A stretch of 64,000 bases of DNA from Nitrospirota bacterium (GTDB taxonomy: Bacteria; JACPQY01), in contig JACPAV010000021.1 of assembly GCA_016180645.1 (NCBI GenBank), forward strand, positions 1-64,000. Direction: 5' to 3'. Both the position numbers and the translations under genes were made by a program. The notes beneath the pieces are model-generated. The model saw only the letters and a list, made by a program, of their open reading frames with translations. It made no database searches and was not told where the DNA came from. Positions 34,498-43,114 of the stretch are shown here, piece by piece (positions within the stretch are counted from its first letter, which is position 1; every line of letters starts with the position of its first letter).

Positions 34498-35951
34498 TAT
34501 GGCAGCGGTCCTTCCGGTTGAAGGGTTGGGGCGGATTCCGAAGCAGGTGCTTCTTCGGGGTCCACGGCACGTCCGAATCGATAGATGATGCCAACGTTCA
34601 GGAAACTTACGGCATTGGTATATTTTCCCGGCGCCGCCGGTTTCTGGAGTGATTCGTTGAGATCGACGGTTCGGTCACCATACAGGACTTGGACGAAGGC
34701 CGCCTTGACGCTCAAGTCCTCGGCGACTTTCACGTCCGCCCCGAGAGTAGCCGCCATTTTGTTCGAATCGAACGTGGCGGGCGTGAGCCATGAGTCCGGG
34801 ATGGCGTTGGAATCGAAACTGCCGCCGAGAAAGGGAGAGACACGATCCGTGTAGGCGTACTTGAATCCCAGGCGGACTCCGAACGCGTCCTGAAACTGCT
34901 GCTCGCTCACTTGCCGTTCGGGGATCAGGTTGTGCCTCCGGTCAAAGGTTTCCAGCCGGATTGCGTCGAAGGAAGACCAATCCACCCACTCCATGTAGAG
35001 CCTCGTCCGGAGTTTTGAGGTGGGATAGTAGTCGAAGGACGATTTGAGCGAAGCCGGCAGCGTATATTTGGCCGTGACGCCCGCGAGCAAGGGCTGAATT
35101 CGATCGGCCTCCGAAGGGGTGGGATCGAGGATGATGCCTCCGTCGCCCGTTCGGCAACCAACGCGCCGGCACAGGAAGGAGCCATCGGGCGTGAGCGAGA
35201 ACACTCCTTTGGACTCCACGGATGTAGGCGTGGTGAAACTTGCCCCGAATCTCCAGGAGTCATAGTTGAAAAAGACGCCGAGAATTCCGCTGAAGGCATT
35301 GCCGGCCAGGTTGTCCAAGTGCCGGATGGCATCCACGTCCTGGGATTCCGGCTTGCCCCCAGTGAGCGTTGCCGCGATGTCCGCATGCGCGGTGCTGTCC
35401 AGGAAGGCTCGCACATAGCTGAATCCGAAACCGACAAAGGCGTGTTCCGTCAGAGGATGGGCGTAGGCCGGCGTCACATAGTAATGGGTGAGAGTGCTTT
35501 CGGTGGAAAAATATTTCTGAGCTCCGTTCGGGTCGTCCCATTCGGAGGAGGAGCCAAAGGGAGCATAGGCGCCGATGCCGAAAACTCCTTCTCCGGCGGG
35601 GTGGGAGAATCCGGCGAATGGGAAGGGGAAGCGATTGCTGAGACTGGCCTTCCGGGAGGTGGCCGAATCGCGGAGCAGCCACTCGCCGGTATTCTGGTCT
35701 TGGAAGTACTCGTGGCTGCGCGTGTAGCTGCTGGTTCGGAAGAAGTAGCTCGCGTCGAGCATTGCCGCCGGGGTGGGGTCACCTCCCAAGGCGGCGGGGT
35801 TCCAGAAAACGGCGGAGGGGTTGGCCTCCGTGGGACCGCTGTCGGGTCCGCCGACCTGCGTGATGTAGAAGCCGCTCGCGCGGGCGAATTTCATCCCATG
35901 CAAGGCAGTCGTGAACAGGAGGGTGAGGGCGATCAGCGCGGTAGGACGCAT
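34497..35951 (-). CDS. FadL/TodX/OmpP1 family outer-membrane transporter
   Basis: 484 aa from ATG 35951; an upstream in-frame ATG (36017) would precede the signal peptide. Signal MRPTALIALTLLFTTALHG..., then the family's N-terminal hatch (ASGFYITQVGG...EANPSAVFWNPAAL) and a barrel with ITPAYAHPLTEHAFVGFGFSYV-like strands, ending in VGIIYRFGR. The family moves hydrophobic molecules such as fatty acids or aromatics across the outer membrane. It is co-translated with the downstream ceramidase-like lipoprotein, which suggests uptake of lipid hydrolysis products. The predicted transcript start (about 35953) nearly coincides with the ATG. Confidence 0.85.
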   Translation of the reverse strand: MRPTALIALTLLFTTALHGMKFARASGFYITQVGGPDSGPTEANPSAVFWNPAALGGDPTPAAMLDASYFFRTSSYTRSHEYFQDQNTGEWLLRDSATSRKASLSNRFPFPFAGFSHPAGEGVFGIGAYAPFGSSSEWDDPNGAQKYFSTESTLTHYYVTPAYAHPLTEHAFVGFGFSYVRAFLDSTAHADIAATLTGGKPESQDVDAIRHLDNLAGNAFSGILGVFFNYDSWRFGASFTTPTSVESKGVFSLTPDGSFLCRRVGCRTGDGGIILDPTPSEADRIQPLLAGVTAKYTLPASLKSSFDYYPTSKLRTRLYMEWVDWSSFDAIRLETFDRRHNLIPERQVSEQQFQDAFGVRLGFKYAYTDRVSPFLGGSFDSNAIPDSWLTPATFDSNKMAATLGADVKVAEDLSVKAAFVQVLYGDRTVDLNESLQKPAAPGKYTNAVSFLNVGIIYRFGRAVDPEEAPASESAPTLQPEGPLP

Positions 35952-35959
35952 CGCCGCGG

Positions 35960-35987
35960 ATTGTACCAATGGGCCGGTCAAAGGCAA
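35960..35987 (-). promoter_or_regulatory. Promoter of the FadL/ceramidase-like operon
   Basis: TTGCCT (35987-35982), 16-base spacer, TACAAT (35965-35960). The start would be about 35953, leaving at most two bases before the ATG. Confidence 0.45.
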
Positions 35988-35997
35988 GCCCTCTGCG

Positions 35998-36026
35998 TTG
36001 ACTTTGTGTGATTCCAAGAGTAAAAT
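35998..36026 (+). promoter_or_regulatory. Promoter of the lipoprotein at 36054
   Basis: TTGACT (35998-36003), 17-base spacer, TAAAAT (36021-36026), followed by an AAGGA ribosome site at 36043 and ATG at 36054. Confidence 0.6.
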
Positions 36027-36053
36027 ACCGCTCTTGAAAGGATAAGGATATCC

Positions 36054-37205
36054 ATGAGAGTCAGTGTCGCAAGGAAGATTTCCATCGTTCTGCTCGCTTC
36101 CGCCTTCATCGGCTGTGAGAATGACAAGGGGGGCAGCGGGTCAACTTCCGCGGGTCCGGCGGGAAACCAAATTGAGAAGATGGGACCGGCTAAGATTTCC
36201 ACCCCAAGCGATGTCCAGGCCTCGCTCGATTCGTATGGCAACGGAACGAGTGGGTATGTTTCCCTGGTGAATCGACTTCTGGCGACCAGCAAGCATTTCA
36301 TCTCTTCGGTTCAGGGTCTGAATCTTTCGAACGACAGCGCGCAGTTGCCGTTCTCGACCGCGCCGCTCAGACCTCAGGCCACGGCCACGCCTTGCCCCAA
36401 GATCGGAAGCAATGGGAGTTTCAAGACGGTCGATGGTTCACTGGAAGGGAACCTGAGCCTGACCGTCGATTTCGGGGTTACCGGCTGCACGCCGAAGGAA
36501 GTCAAGGAAGGCATCCTGTTCGGAAAGATCGACGTCGATCTCAACGCGGAGAAGGCCGCGGGCGACTGGACGTTCCGATACGAAGGGTTCAAGGTCATCA
36601 ACAAGGGCGCCCAGATCGTAGTCGGCGCCGACGGCTCCATCAAAGTCGCCTGGATTGGAAAGGCTATCCCGATGATGGCCGGATCCACGGGCGCGCCGTC
36701 CGACATGACCACCACTCTCGATCTCAAGGGGGTGGACTCCGGACGTGAAGTGTCGGTCAAGGGCGAGAGCGTGTTCAAACAGAAAACGAGCACCATTTTC
36801 GATACGACCGAGGACATGGAGGTGGCGGTCAGCGGCATCACCCATCTCCTGAAGGGCAGTTCGCTCCAGGAGATTCAGTCCGGAAAACTTGTCTCGATCA
36901 CTCCGCTTGGAACGCCGGAGGTTCAGGAGGGCGAGGAGGCGAAGCTGAAACTGGATCAACGCGTGGATTACGGCAACTCCGTTTTCGGCCGCCTGGTGAT
37001 TGAGAGTAATCGCGCGGTCTTGTCCTCCAGCTGTTCCAAGAACCCCGTTTCCGGCGAGACCACGCTTTCGAACGAGCTGGGCGCGGCGAAACTGACCTAT
37101 CGGGACGCTTGCGAGGGGAAGGCACTGGCCACGATCAACGGGCAATCAGCGGGAGACTTGAATACGGTGACGCTTCAGCCGGTCGCCACCGTTCCTCAGC
37201 GGTAG
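36054..37205 (+). CDS. Lipoprotein of unknown function (shares C-terminal motif with 61355-62773)
   Basis: 383 aa. Lipobox FIGC (Cys about 21), a Gly/Ser linker, a domain with PCPKIGSNGSF...LEGNLSLTVDFGVTGC and mostly beta-strand predicted sequence. The C-terminal block CSKNPVSGETTLSNE...CEGKALATINGQSAG matches in pattern the end of the lipoprotein at 61355-62773 (CKREPVSGTMILTT...CDGTAGLKVNGKEAG). I do not recognise the family; a repeated lipid-anchored beta domain is the best description. It has its own promoter, divergent from the FadL operon. Confidence 0.75.
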   Translation: MRVSVARKISIVLLASAFIGCENDKGGSGSTSAGPAGNQIEKMGPAKISTPSDVQASLDSYGNGTSGYVSLVNRLLATSKHFISSVQGLNLSNDSAQLPFSTAPLRPQATATPCPKIGSNGSFKTVDGSLEGNLSLTVDFGVTGCTPKEVKEGILFGKIDVDLNAEKAAGDWTFRYEGFKVINKGAQIVVGADGSIKVAWIGKAIPMMAGSTGAPSDMTTTLDLKGVDSGREVSVKGESVFKQKTSTIFDTTEDMEVAVSGITHLLKGSSLQEIQSGKLVSITPLGTPEVQEGEEAKLKLDQRVDYGNSVFGRLVIESNRAVLSSSCSKNPVSGETTLSNELGAAKLTYRDACEGKALATINGQSAGDLNTVTLQPVATVPQR

Positions 37206-37212
37206 GCGCGGG

Positions 37213-37281
37213 CCATGGTCCATGCCGCACCATCCGTGGTGCGGCGACATATCATGGTCCCATACCCTCCGTGGCATGGGG
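37213..37281 (-). repeat. Two-hairpin dispersed repeat, copy 2
   Basis: Inverse of 19215-19283 with stem CCGCACCA-TCCG-TGGTGCGG and a second CCCAT...ATGGGG hairpin. It follows the stop of the lipoprotein gene and could serve as a transcription or mRNA stability barrier between the convergent genes. Confidence 0.55.
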
Positions 37282-37323
37282 CTTTAGCCCGCGTCTTGTG
37301 CGCAGGCTGAAGCCTGCGGCTAC
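37279..37323. repeat. REP pair whose CTAC head contains the bioB stop codon
   Basis: Hairpin GGGC-TTTA-GCCC (37279-37290) and hairpin CGCAGGC-TGAA-GCCTGCG (37301-37318) ending in CTAC (37320-37323). On the minus strand that reads GTAG, and its TAG is the bioB stop. Confidence 0.6.
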
Positions 37324-38348
37324 CCGGCCTCGAGCTGGTCCACCCGCGCGAACCCAACTACCGGCTGCCCGTTCCCCTCGGGCAACAGCACCTCGAACCC
37401 CATGTCCCGGATCATCCGGATATCCGCATTTTCATCGTTGCCCGGAGTGGTGAGGTATCCGTTCGTGAAAATCGAGTTGGCGGCGTAGAGCGCGAGGGGC
37501 TGGAGCGAACGGAGGTTGACTTCCCGTCCACCCGCCGCGCGGATGTCACGCGAGGGGTTGACGAACCTGAACATGGCCAGCGTCTTCAGGCAGTAGGTCG
37601 GGGTGAGTCGCCCCTGGCTTTGCATGGGCGTTCCGGGACGCGGATCCAGGAAATTGACGGGGATGGATTCGACGCCGAGTTCGCGTAGGGCGAAGGCGAG
37701 ATCCACCACGTCTTCATCGGACTCGCCCATTCCGATGATGCCGCCGCAGCAGGCCTCCATGCCGGCTTGCTTGGCGATCTTGACGGTGCTCACGCGGTCT
37801 TGGTAGGTGTGCGTCCCGACCACATCGGGGAAGTGGCGCTCCGCGGTTTCCAGATTGTGATTGAATTTGTCCACTCCGGCCTCCTTGAGGCGGCGGGCCT
37901 TGTCGGGCGTGAGCGTTCCGAGCGAAGTGCAGACGTTGATCTTCAAGGTGCGTTTGATCTCCTCGACGGCCCCGCAGATGACCTCCAGATCCTTGTCCGA
38001 CGGCCCGCGCGTGGCCGTGACGATGCAGAACTTCCAGGCTCCCGAATCGGCCGCGGCGCGAGCCTGTTCGAGGATCTCTTCGCGAGTCATGAGTTTGTGG
38101 CGATCAACGGGCGTTTCGTAGTGGGCCGATTGCGAGCAGAATCCGCAATCCTCCGGACAGCCGCCCATTTTCGCGTTGAGCAGAATGTGAACTTTCACTT
38201 TGTTCCCGTGGTGATGACGCCGGATCCGGTAGGCGGCGTCCAGGATGCTCGGAACGTCGCTCTCCGGCGAGCGCAGCACGGCTAGCGCCTCCTCACGCGA
38301 AGGCGCGTTTCCATTCAAAACTCTCTCCGCCAGTTCCAGCCAGTTCAT
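37320..38348 (-). CDS. bioB: Biotin synthase
   Basis: 342 aa. The radical SAM cluster motif is CPEDCGFC (about residues 64-71), preceded by NAKMGG and followed by CSQSAHY. Typical BioB stretches CTSLGTLTPDKARRLKEAGVDKFNHNLET and EACCGGIIGMGES are present, including the Cys and Arg/Asn residues that hold the auxiliary 2Fe-2S and substrate. It inserts sulfur into dethiobiotin. No other bio gene is adjacent. The gene is monocistronic. Confidence 0.97.
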   Translation of the reverse strand: MNWLELAERVLNGNAPSREEALAVLRSPESDVPSILDAAYRIRRHHHGNKVKVHILLNAKMGGCPEDCGFCSQSAHYETPVDRHKLMTREEILEQARAAADSGAWKFCIVTATRGPSDKDLEVICGAVEEIKRTLKINVCTSLGTLTPDKARRLKEAGVDKFNHNLETAERHFPDVVGTHTYQDRVSTVKIAKQAGMEACCGGIIGMGESDEDVVDLAFALRELGVESIPVNFLDPRPGTPMQSQGRLTPTYCLKTLAMFRFVNPSRDIRAAGGREVNLRSLQPLALYAANSIFTNGYLTTPGNDENADIRMIRDMGFEVLLPEGNGQPVVGFARVDQLEAG

Positions 38349-38545
38349 TTGGGAGCGCGATCATACCAAATCGCCCGCACAAAACGAAGGTTGACGATCC
38401 GGTTGAGCCCCAAGGGCCGGTTTGCTACGCTTCCCCCGGTGACTGATCAGGCTCCGCCCGTTCCCGCGATGGATCCAAATAGGAAGTCGTCTGCAAGGGT
38501 TGGCCCCTCGGCTCCACCGGGGGAAATCCGGAGAACTGTAATGTC

Positions 38546-40336
38546 ATGAACGTCCCCCGGCAGCCACCCGGGCGGGCCGCGGGCCGGCGCTTCCACGGGT
38601 GGGATCAACCGTACTTTATTTCATCCCTACGTCACTTCTTGCGTCAAAGAACCGGTGGAATCCTTGCGGCTCTGGTTTTGCTTTACGCCATTTCGTTGGT
38701 TTTGTCGTTGCTGACCAATTACAGCTTCGTCTGGACGCAGCCGGAGGAGTTCAATTATCGTGAGTACATCTTGGCCGACGGCCTTCAACTCGGATGGCGC
38801 GACATCCTCAAGGTCTTCGACTGGCAGACCTTCGAATTTACCCCGCGGACCACCCGCCCTCTTTCGTCGCTGATCGAGATTGTCGACACCAAGCTTCGCG
38901 TTTGGCTGTGGCAGTTTGTTCTCCCCCACCCGAGCTTCTCGATCACGTGGGGCCTGCTGCTTTTCGTGAACCCCTTCCTCTTGTACAAACTGCTGCGGGG
39001 TCTTGGAATCGGGAAAGCCTTGTCGGTCATGGTCGCCTCCCTCTACCTCACCCATCCTGCGACCCTTTCCTTGCTGGCTGTGAACTTTCGGCCGGCCAAG
39101 CCCGTCGCCAACTCAGCCATCCTCCTGTGCCTGGTCTTGGCCTCCTCCTGCAATCAGCTTTCCCGGAGCGCGCGGAGTTCGAACGTTGGATCGAGCAGGC
39201 AAGCCGTCCTTTTTGGTTCGCTGTGTCTCATCCTGCTCACCTCCCTGTTCTTCGACGAAACGGCTTTCCTCTCTTTCATTGCCGTGCCCCTGCTGTTCCC
39301 TCGCATCTTTTTTCCCCGAATAGGACGAACATTGCTATATGGCTCAATCCCTCTGGTTGCTTTCGCGTGCTATTTGAAACTCTTTCCCATTCTTGCCCAA
39401 CGGGCTGGATACTCCGGTGAGGGCCTAGACCGCTATGCCGAAATCACCCGGATCACCGGCGACCCTGTCGTCACCGGCCTGACCCAGCTATCGGAAGGAA
39501 ATCATCATTCACTCGCCGACCTTGCCGCTCCCATCAGCCGGTTTGTGTCGACCCTATGGAGGAACGTGGGGGGCGATTTTCCAACTAACGTTGTGATCTT
39601 CTTCTCGGACACACTGGGTCTGGTCAGCCCGTACCTGCCGAAATCATGGCTCTACCTTCCCTTATGGAGTGGGACCCTTCTTCTAGCCCTGTGGGCTGTC
39701 ATCACCATGATGGTCCAACGGCGGAGAGGCGAGTGGGGCAGCGGATCGTTGATGGCATCGGATGTCTACTCGGTTGAGACCGCCTCGGCCGTCCTACTGG
39801 TGGTTGTGACGCTGTGCGCAAACGTCCTGCTCCATGTCGTGGGCAACCACGTCTGGGGGTTGCACTGGCTCAGCACGTTCTGGGCAATCTTCTTCTATCT
39901 GTTTGCCGCTCTGTGGCTGAACAGGGCCAAAATGAGGCTCCCGATCGTGGGCCTCCTCTCCATCTTTATCATGAGCGCATCCTTCTACAACTTCATCCAC
40001 GTGAACAACGCATTCAAGATGTTCTTCTACTATCGCACCGTTGAGATGAGCGAGGTATGGAATCACAAGACGAATCGGTTTACGGTTCCTTTCAGCAGCG
40101 CGGCGACGAACTATCGTTTGACCCGATTGATCTGGGAAAGTCATGAGAACCGGGATTCGATTCAAGGCATTCCAGCAGAACTATATTACCTTGTCCACGA
40201 TCTGAGGCTTGTTCCGCCGGGAACGACGTATCCGAAGACGTACGGGAACTTCTCCGATGGCCACATCGCAACTTTCACCCTGGAACGGTCCACGGGGATC
40301 GCGCGGAAGTACTTTGGCACGATCCCCGAGAATTAG
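38546..40336 (+). CDS. Polytopic membrane protein, GT-C glycosyltransferase-like
   Basis: 596 aa with about ten hydrophobic segments (first at about 40-60; others around 130-180, 215-265, 350-440). A loop after the first segment carries WTQPEEFNYREYILADGLQLGWRDI, a position where GT-C enzymes place acidic catalytic residues. No signature confirms a specific family; O-mannosyl- or arabinosyl-type transferases are possible. The soluble C-terminal part (about 480-596) is short. It stands alone between bioB and the GH31 gene. Function is inferred from topology only. Confidence 0.6.
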   Translation: MNVPRQPPGRAAGRRFHGWDQPYFISSLRHFLRQRTGGILAALVLLYAISLVLSLLTNYSFVWTQPEEFNYREYILADGLQLGWRDILKVFDWQTFEFTPRTTRPLSSLIEIVDTKLRVWLWQFVLPHPSFSITWGLLLFVNPFLLYKLLRGLGIGKALSVMVASLYLTHPATLSLLAVNFRPAKPVANSAILLCLVLASSCNQLSRSARSSNVGSSRQAVLFGSLCLILLTSLFFDETAFLSFIAVPLLFPRIFFPRIGRTLLYGSIPLVAFACYLKLFPILAQRAGYSGEGLDRYAEITRITGDPVVTGLTQLSEGNHHSLADLAAPISRFVSTLWRNVGGDFPTNVVIFFSDTLGLVSPYLPKSWLYLPLWSGTLLLALWAVITMMVQRRRGEWGSGSLMASDVYSVETASAVLLVVVTLCANVLLHVVGNHVWGLHWLSTFWAIFFYLFAALWLNRAKMRLPIVGLLSIFIMSASFYNFIHVNNAFKMFFYYRTVEMSEVWNHKTNRFTVPFSSAATNYRLTRLIWESHENRDSIQGIPAELYYLVHDLRLVPPGTTYPKTYGNFSDGHIATFTLERSTGIARKYFGTIPEN

Positions 40337-40522
40337 ATGAGGGGACGCAGTCGCGAGCGACTCGAAAGGTGAGGTCCTCCGGGCCAAGAGCGCTTGTTCA
40401 CGGCCATTCCCGGTTCTCGCCATATCGAAGCATCATGCGCAATGCGTTGCGGTCTCCCGATCTGCGACTCGGAGGAAGGGCGCCGGGTGGGGAGCTGTCG
40501 GTTCTGAGAGGAGGATCACAAG

Positions 40523-43006
40523 TCAGTCGTGCGGACTCGATGGACTTGCGGGTGGTTTGCGGAGAAGGAACTTGATTTGGCCGGTCTTGCCTTCGCCGGT
40601 GAAGGTTGGGCCGGGGGAGCCTGGGAGGGCTTGTGACGGAAAAGGATCCTCCAGTGGGTCAAGGGAGAGATCGGAAACGCGATAGCCTTCGATCCCATAT
40701 CCGGAAAAATCGCCGAGGTGAAATTGAACGTCGAGTCTCCGCTTCGATGTGAAATCGAGCGTGGCCGTAATGTCATCCTTCGCCGTCAGTAGAACGATTC
40801 CTCCCCCCACGAACTGGAATTCCGTCGAGCTGTTTCGCTTCGGGTAGAGATGGATTCGCCACGGTTGCGTCGCTCGTTCGAGCGTGGTTACGGTGGTGTC
40901 CTTGGTGTCGGCCAGCGTGTCGACGTCAGCCGGCGCGAGGGGAAGGATGGCGGGAAGCCGCACGAAGAGACCGATCCTGTCCAACGGTATCGGATACGAG
41001 GCGAGGTTCGCCGGTCCCGTGAAGTATTCCTCGGTCCAGAAATCGATCCAAGAGTCCTTCGGGAGATAGATATCTCTTGAAGTCGCCTCTTCCACGACCG
41101 GGGCGACCAGCAGCGATCCGCCGAAAAGGTATTCGTGGGGGGCCTCGTAGGAACGTGGATCGGCAGGGAAGTCGAGGGGGAGCGCCCGCATGATCGGGGT
41201 GCCCGTCTCATGGGCCACGGCGGCATGCGCGTAAAGGTAGGGAAAGAGCGAAATGTGGAGCCGGGCGTAATCCCGCAGGATCCGGAGCGTTTCCTCATCA
41301 TGGGGCTTGGCCCAGGGGCGATGTTCACCGCCCCCCCCCAACTGCATGATGGGCGAGAAGGCTCCGAACTCGGCCCATCGGATGAGGGTGTTCTTGGCCG
41401 GGGTGCCACCTCGGAATCCGCCCACGTCGGAGCCGTAGAAAGGGAAACCTGACAGGCCGAGGTTGATCCCGCCCCAGACGGCGGCGGGGAGTCCGCCGAT
41501 GATGCCTGGGGAATCCACCCCCACGGTGTGGTCCGAAAAATCATTGGCGAGGTCGCCCGGCCAGATGCAGGAGTAGAGGCTCTGAGATCCATACGTCCCC
41601 GCCCTCGAGATGGAGAACCAGTCGTCGCCATGGATCTTCTTCGTGACATCGTAGAACGCCTGGTGGTAGAGAAACTTGTAGAGGGCGTGCATGCGGTTGG
41701 CGTCCAGCCCGTTGAAGAACGTGTAGAGTCCGCCAACGTCCTCCCCGGCGAGAGCGGGAAGGATCTCTTCGCCGAAATCGAGTTTCCAGCCTTGTATGCC
41801 GAGGCTCAGGAGCTTTTTCGCAAGGTCCTGGTACCAGCGGCGCGCCTCCGGGTTGGTGAAATCCACCATGGCCCCCGGACCGCGGCTCCATGGGGAGATA
41901 AACGGAGAGCCGTCGGATGTTCGCACGAGGTAGTTCTTTGATTTGGCCTCGTCGAAATAGTCTTTCATGTCCGGTTCCGCGGCCAGGTCCGGGTGGTTGA
42001 CATGCTGGGTGATCCACGCGATGACGCGAAAGCCCTTCCGGTTAAGGAACTTGATCAGTCCCTCCGGATCGGGAAATCGGTGGGTCTTGTCGAAGTCGAA
42101 GCTGTTGTGGCCCGTCTCGTAGGGGGCGTCGATCCAGAACACGCTCGAGGGAAAATCGAGCGAGCGGAGCGTTTCCGCGTCTTCCATCGCATCCTTCTGC
42201 GCCTGTCCCGGCGGGTCGCGGTCGTACTCGTTCCGCCAGAAGTGGACACCGAACGCCCATCGCGGAGGCATCGGAGGAGTGCCGGTTTCCACTGCATACC
42301 GCTGAAGGAGTTCAAGGGGCGAAGCGCCTTGATACACATGGACCGTGAGGGATTGGGTGTAGAACTCGGACCGGATCCGGTCGGCGGTGGTCTGCCCGAC
42401 GTCCACATATCCGCGCTCGCGGTTGGCCACCCAGACGGAGTAGCCGTAATTCGACAAATAGAAGGGGATAGGCAAATGGGCTTCATTGTTCCCGCTTTCG
42501 CTGTTTGCGAGTTCGATCTGCATGGCGCGCCGGCGCCCGTTGTTCAAAAGGGAATCGAAGTTTTCGCCCAGGCCGAGGATTCTTTCATCCGGGCGAAGTT
42601 CATGGGAGAAGACGAGGAACATGGCCTCCGGGGCCGGTCCGAGGCTGAGCCTCCATTTTCGATCGTCCAGCTTCTCCATCTTGAACGGGAGAGCCGTCCC
42701 GCCTGAAAAAGTCACCGTTCCCTCACATAGGACGGTGGTGCAGGGGCCAGCCTGCGCATCGATGGCATCCAGCGCCCGGTGCGCCTTGATGAGCGAGAAG
42801 TTTCCATTGCGAAGCAGCGATTCGCCGTCCGTTCCCCACCGGATTCCGAAGGGGGACAGCGTTACACGTGCTTCGACGGGGGTGGAGATCAGGGTTTGTG
42901 GCGCGTCCGGCTTTTTCTCGCCGGAACATGCCGCAGCCAAGGCGCAGAGGCTCAGCCATGAGCCGAGGGACGTGGGAGAGTTCCGACCGTCAAGACGGAA
43001 GAGCAT
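40523..43006 (-). CDS. GH31 alpha-glycosidase lipoprotein
   Basis: 827 aa from ATG 43006, chosen because it gives a lipoprotein signal ending in ALAAAC. N-terminal beta-sandwich (about 30-250), then the GH31 barrel: PPRWAFGVHFWRNEY, FPSSVFWIDAPY, RVIAWITQHV, the nucleophile Asp in GWKLDFGE (about residue 409) and the acid/base region SRAGTYGSQ...WPGDLANDFS (about 470-485), then YGSDVGGF. The DFGE nucleophile block is shared with sulfoquinovosidase-type as well as other GH31 enzymes, so the sugar is open. Cell-surface or periplasmic anchoring suggests glycan scavenging. It is divergent from an OmpA-type barrel gene. Confidence 0.88.
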   Translation of the reverse strand: MLFRLDGRNSPTSLGSWLSLCALAAACSGEKKPDAPQTLISTPVEARVTLSPFGIRWGTDGESLLRNGNFSLIKAHRALDAIDAQAGPCTTVLCEGTVTFSGGTALPFKMEKLDDRKWRLSLGPAPEAMFLVFSHELRPDERILGLGENFDSLLNNGRRRAMQIELANSESGNNEAHLPIPFYLSNYGYSVWVANRERGYVDVGQTTADRIRSEFYTQSLTVHVYQGASPLELLQRYAVETGTPPMPPRWAFGVHFWRNEYDRDPPGQAQKDAMEDAETLRSLDFPSSVFWIDAPYETGHNSFDFDKTHRFPDPEGLIKFLNRKGFRVIAWITQHVNHPDLAAEPDMKDYFDEAKSKNYLVRTSDGSPFISPWSRGPGAMVDFTNPEARRWYQDLAKKLLSLGIQGWKLDFGEEILPALAGEDVGGLYTFFNGLDANRMHALYKFLYHQAFYDVTKKIHGDDWFSISRAGTYGSQSLYSCIWPGDLANDFSDHTVGVDSPGIIGGLPAAVWGGINLGLSGFPFYGSDVGGFRGGTPAKNTLIRWAEFGAFSPIMQLGGGGEHRPWAKPHDEETLRILRDYARLHISLFPYLYAHAAVAHETGTPIMRALPLDFPADPRSYEAPHEYLFGGSLLVAPVVEEATSRDIYLPKDSWIDFWTEEYFTGPANLASYPIPLDRIGLFVRLPAILPLAPADVDTLADTKDTTVTTLERATQPWRIHLYPKRNSSTEFQFVGGGIVLLTAKDDITATLDFTSKRRLDVQFHLGDFSGYGIEGYRVSDLSLDPLEDPFPSQALPGSPGPTFTGEGKTGQIKFLLRKPPASPSSPHD

Positions 43007-43082
43007 GCGTGGTGCGATTGTCGCCCAAGCCAACCCCACCCGCAAGGGAAGACGGGATTGTTCATGGGCGGGCGAAATCCGA

Positions 43083-43108
43083 TACAATACAGATCGGAAA
43101 TTTCCGAT
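43083..43108 (+). promoter_or_regulatory. Palindromic operator candidate before the OmpA-type gene
   Basis: A perfect 16-base palindrome ATCGGAAATTTCCGAT (43093-43108) lies five bases downstream of a TACAAT -10 box (43083-43088) and just ahead of the ATG at 43115. It sits between divergent surface genes. Confidence 0.45.
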
Positions 43109-43114
43109 TTCGTA

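Noticed and set aside
32902-34521. 539-aa plus-strand frame
   Set aside because: Antisense to the ceramidase-like gene, no ribosome site and no recognisable domain.
38349-38549. 66-aa frame ahead of the polytopic membrane protein
   Set aside because: It has only a TTG start, low-complexity composition and no ribosome site; its overlap with the next start may be chance.
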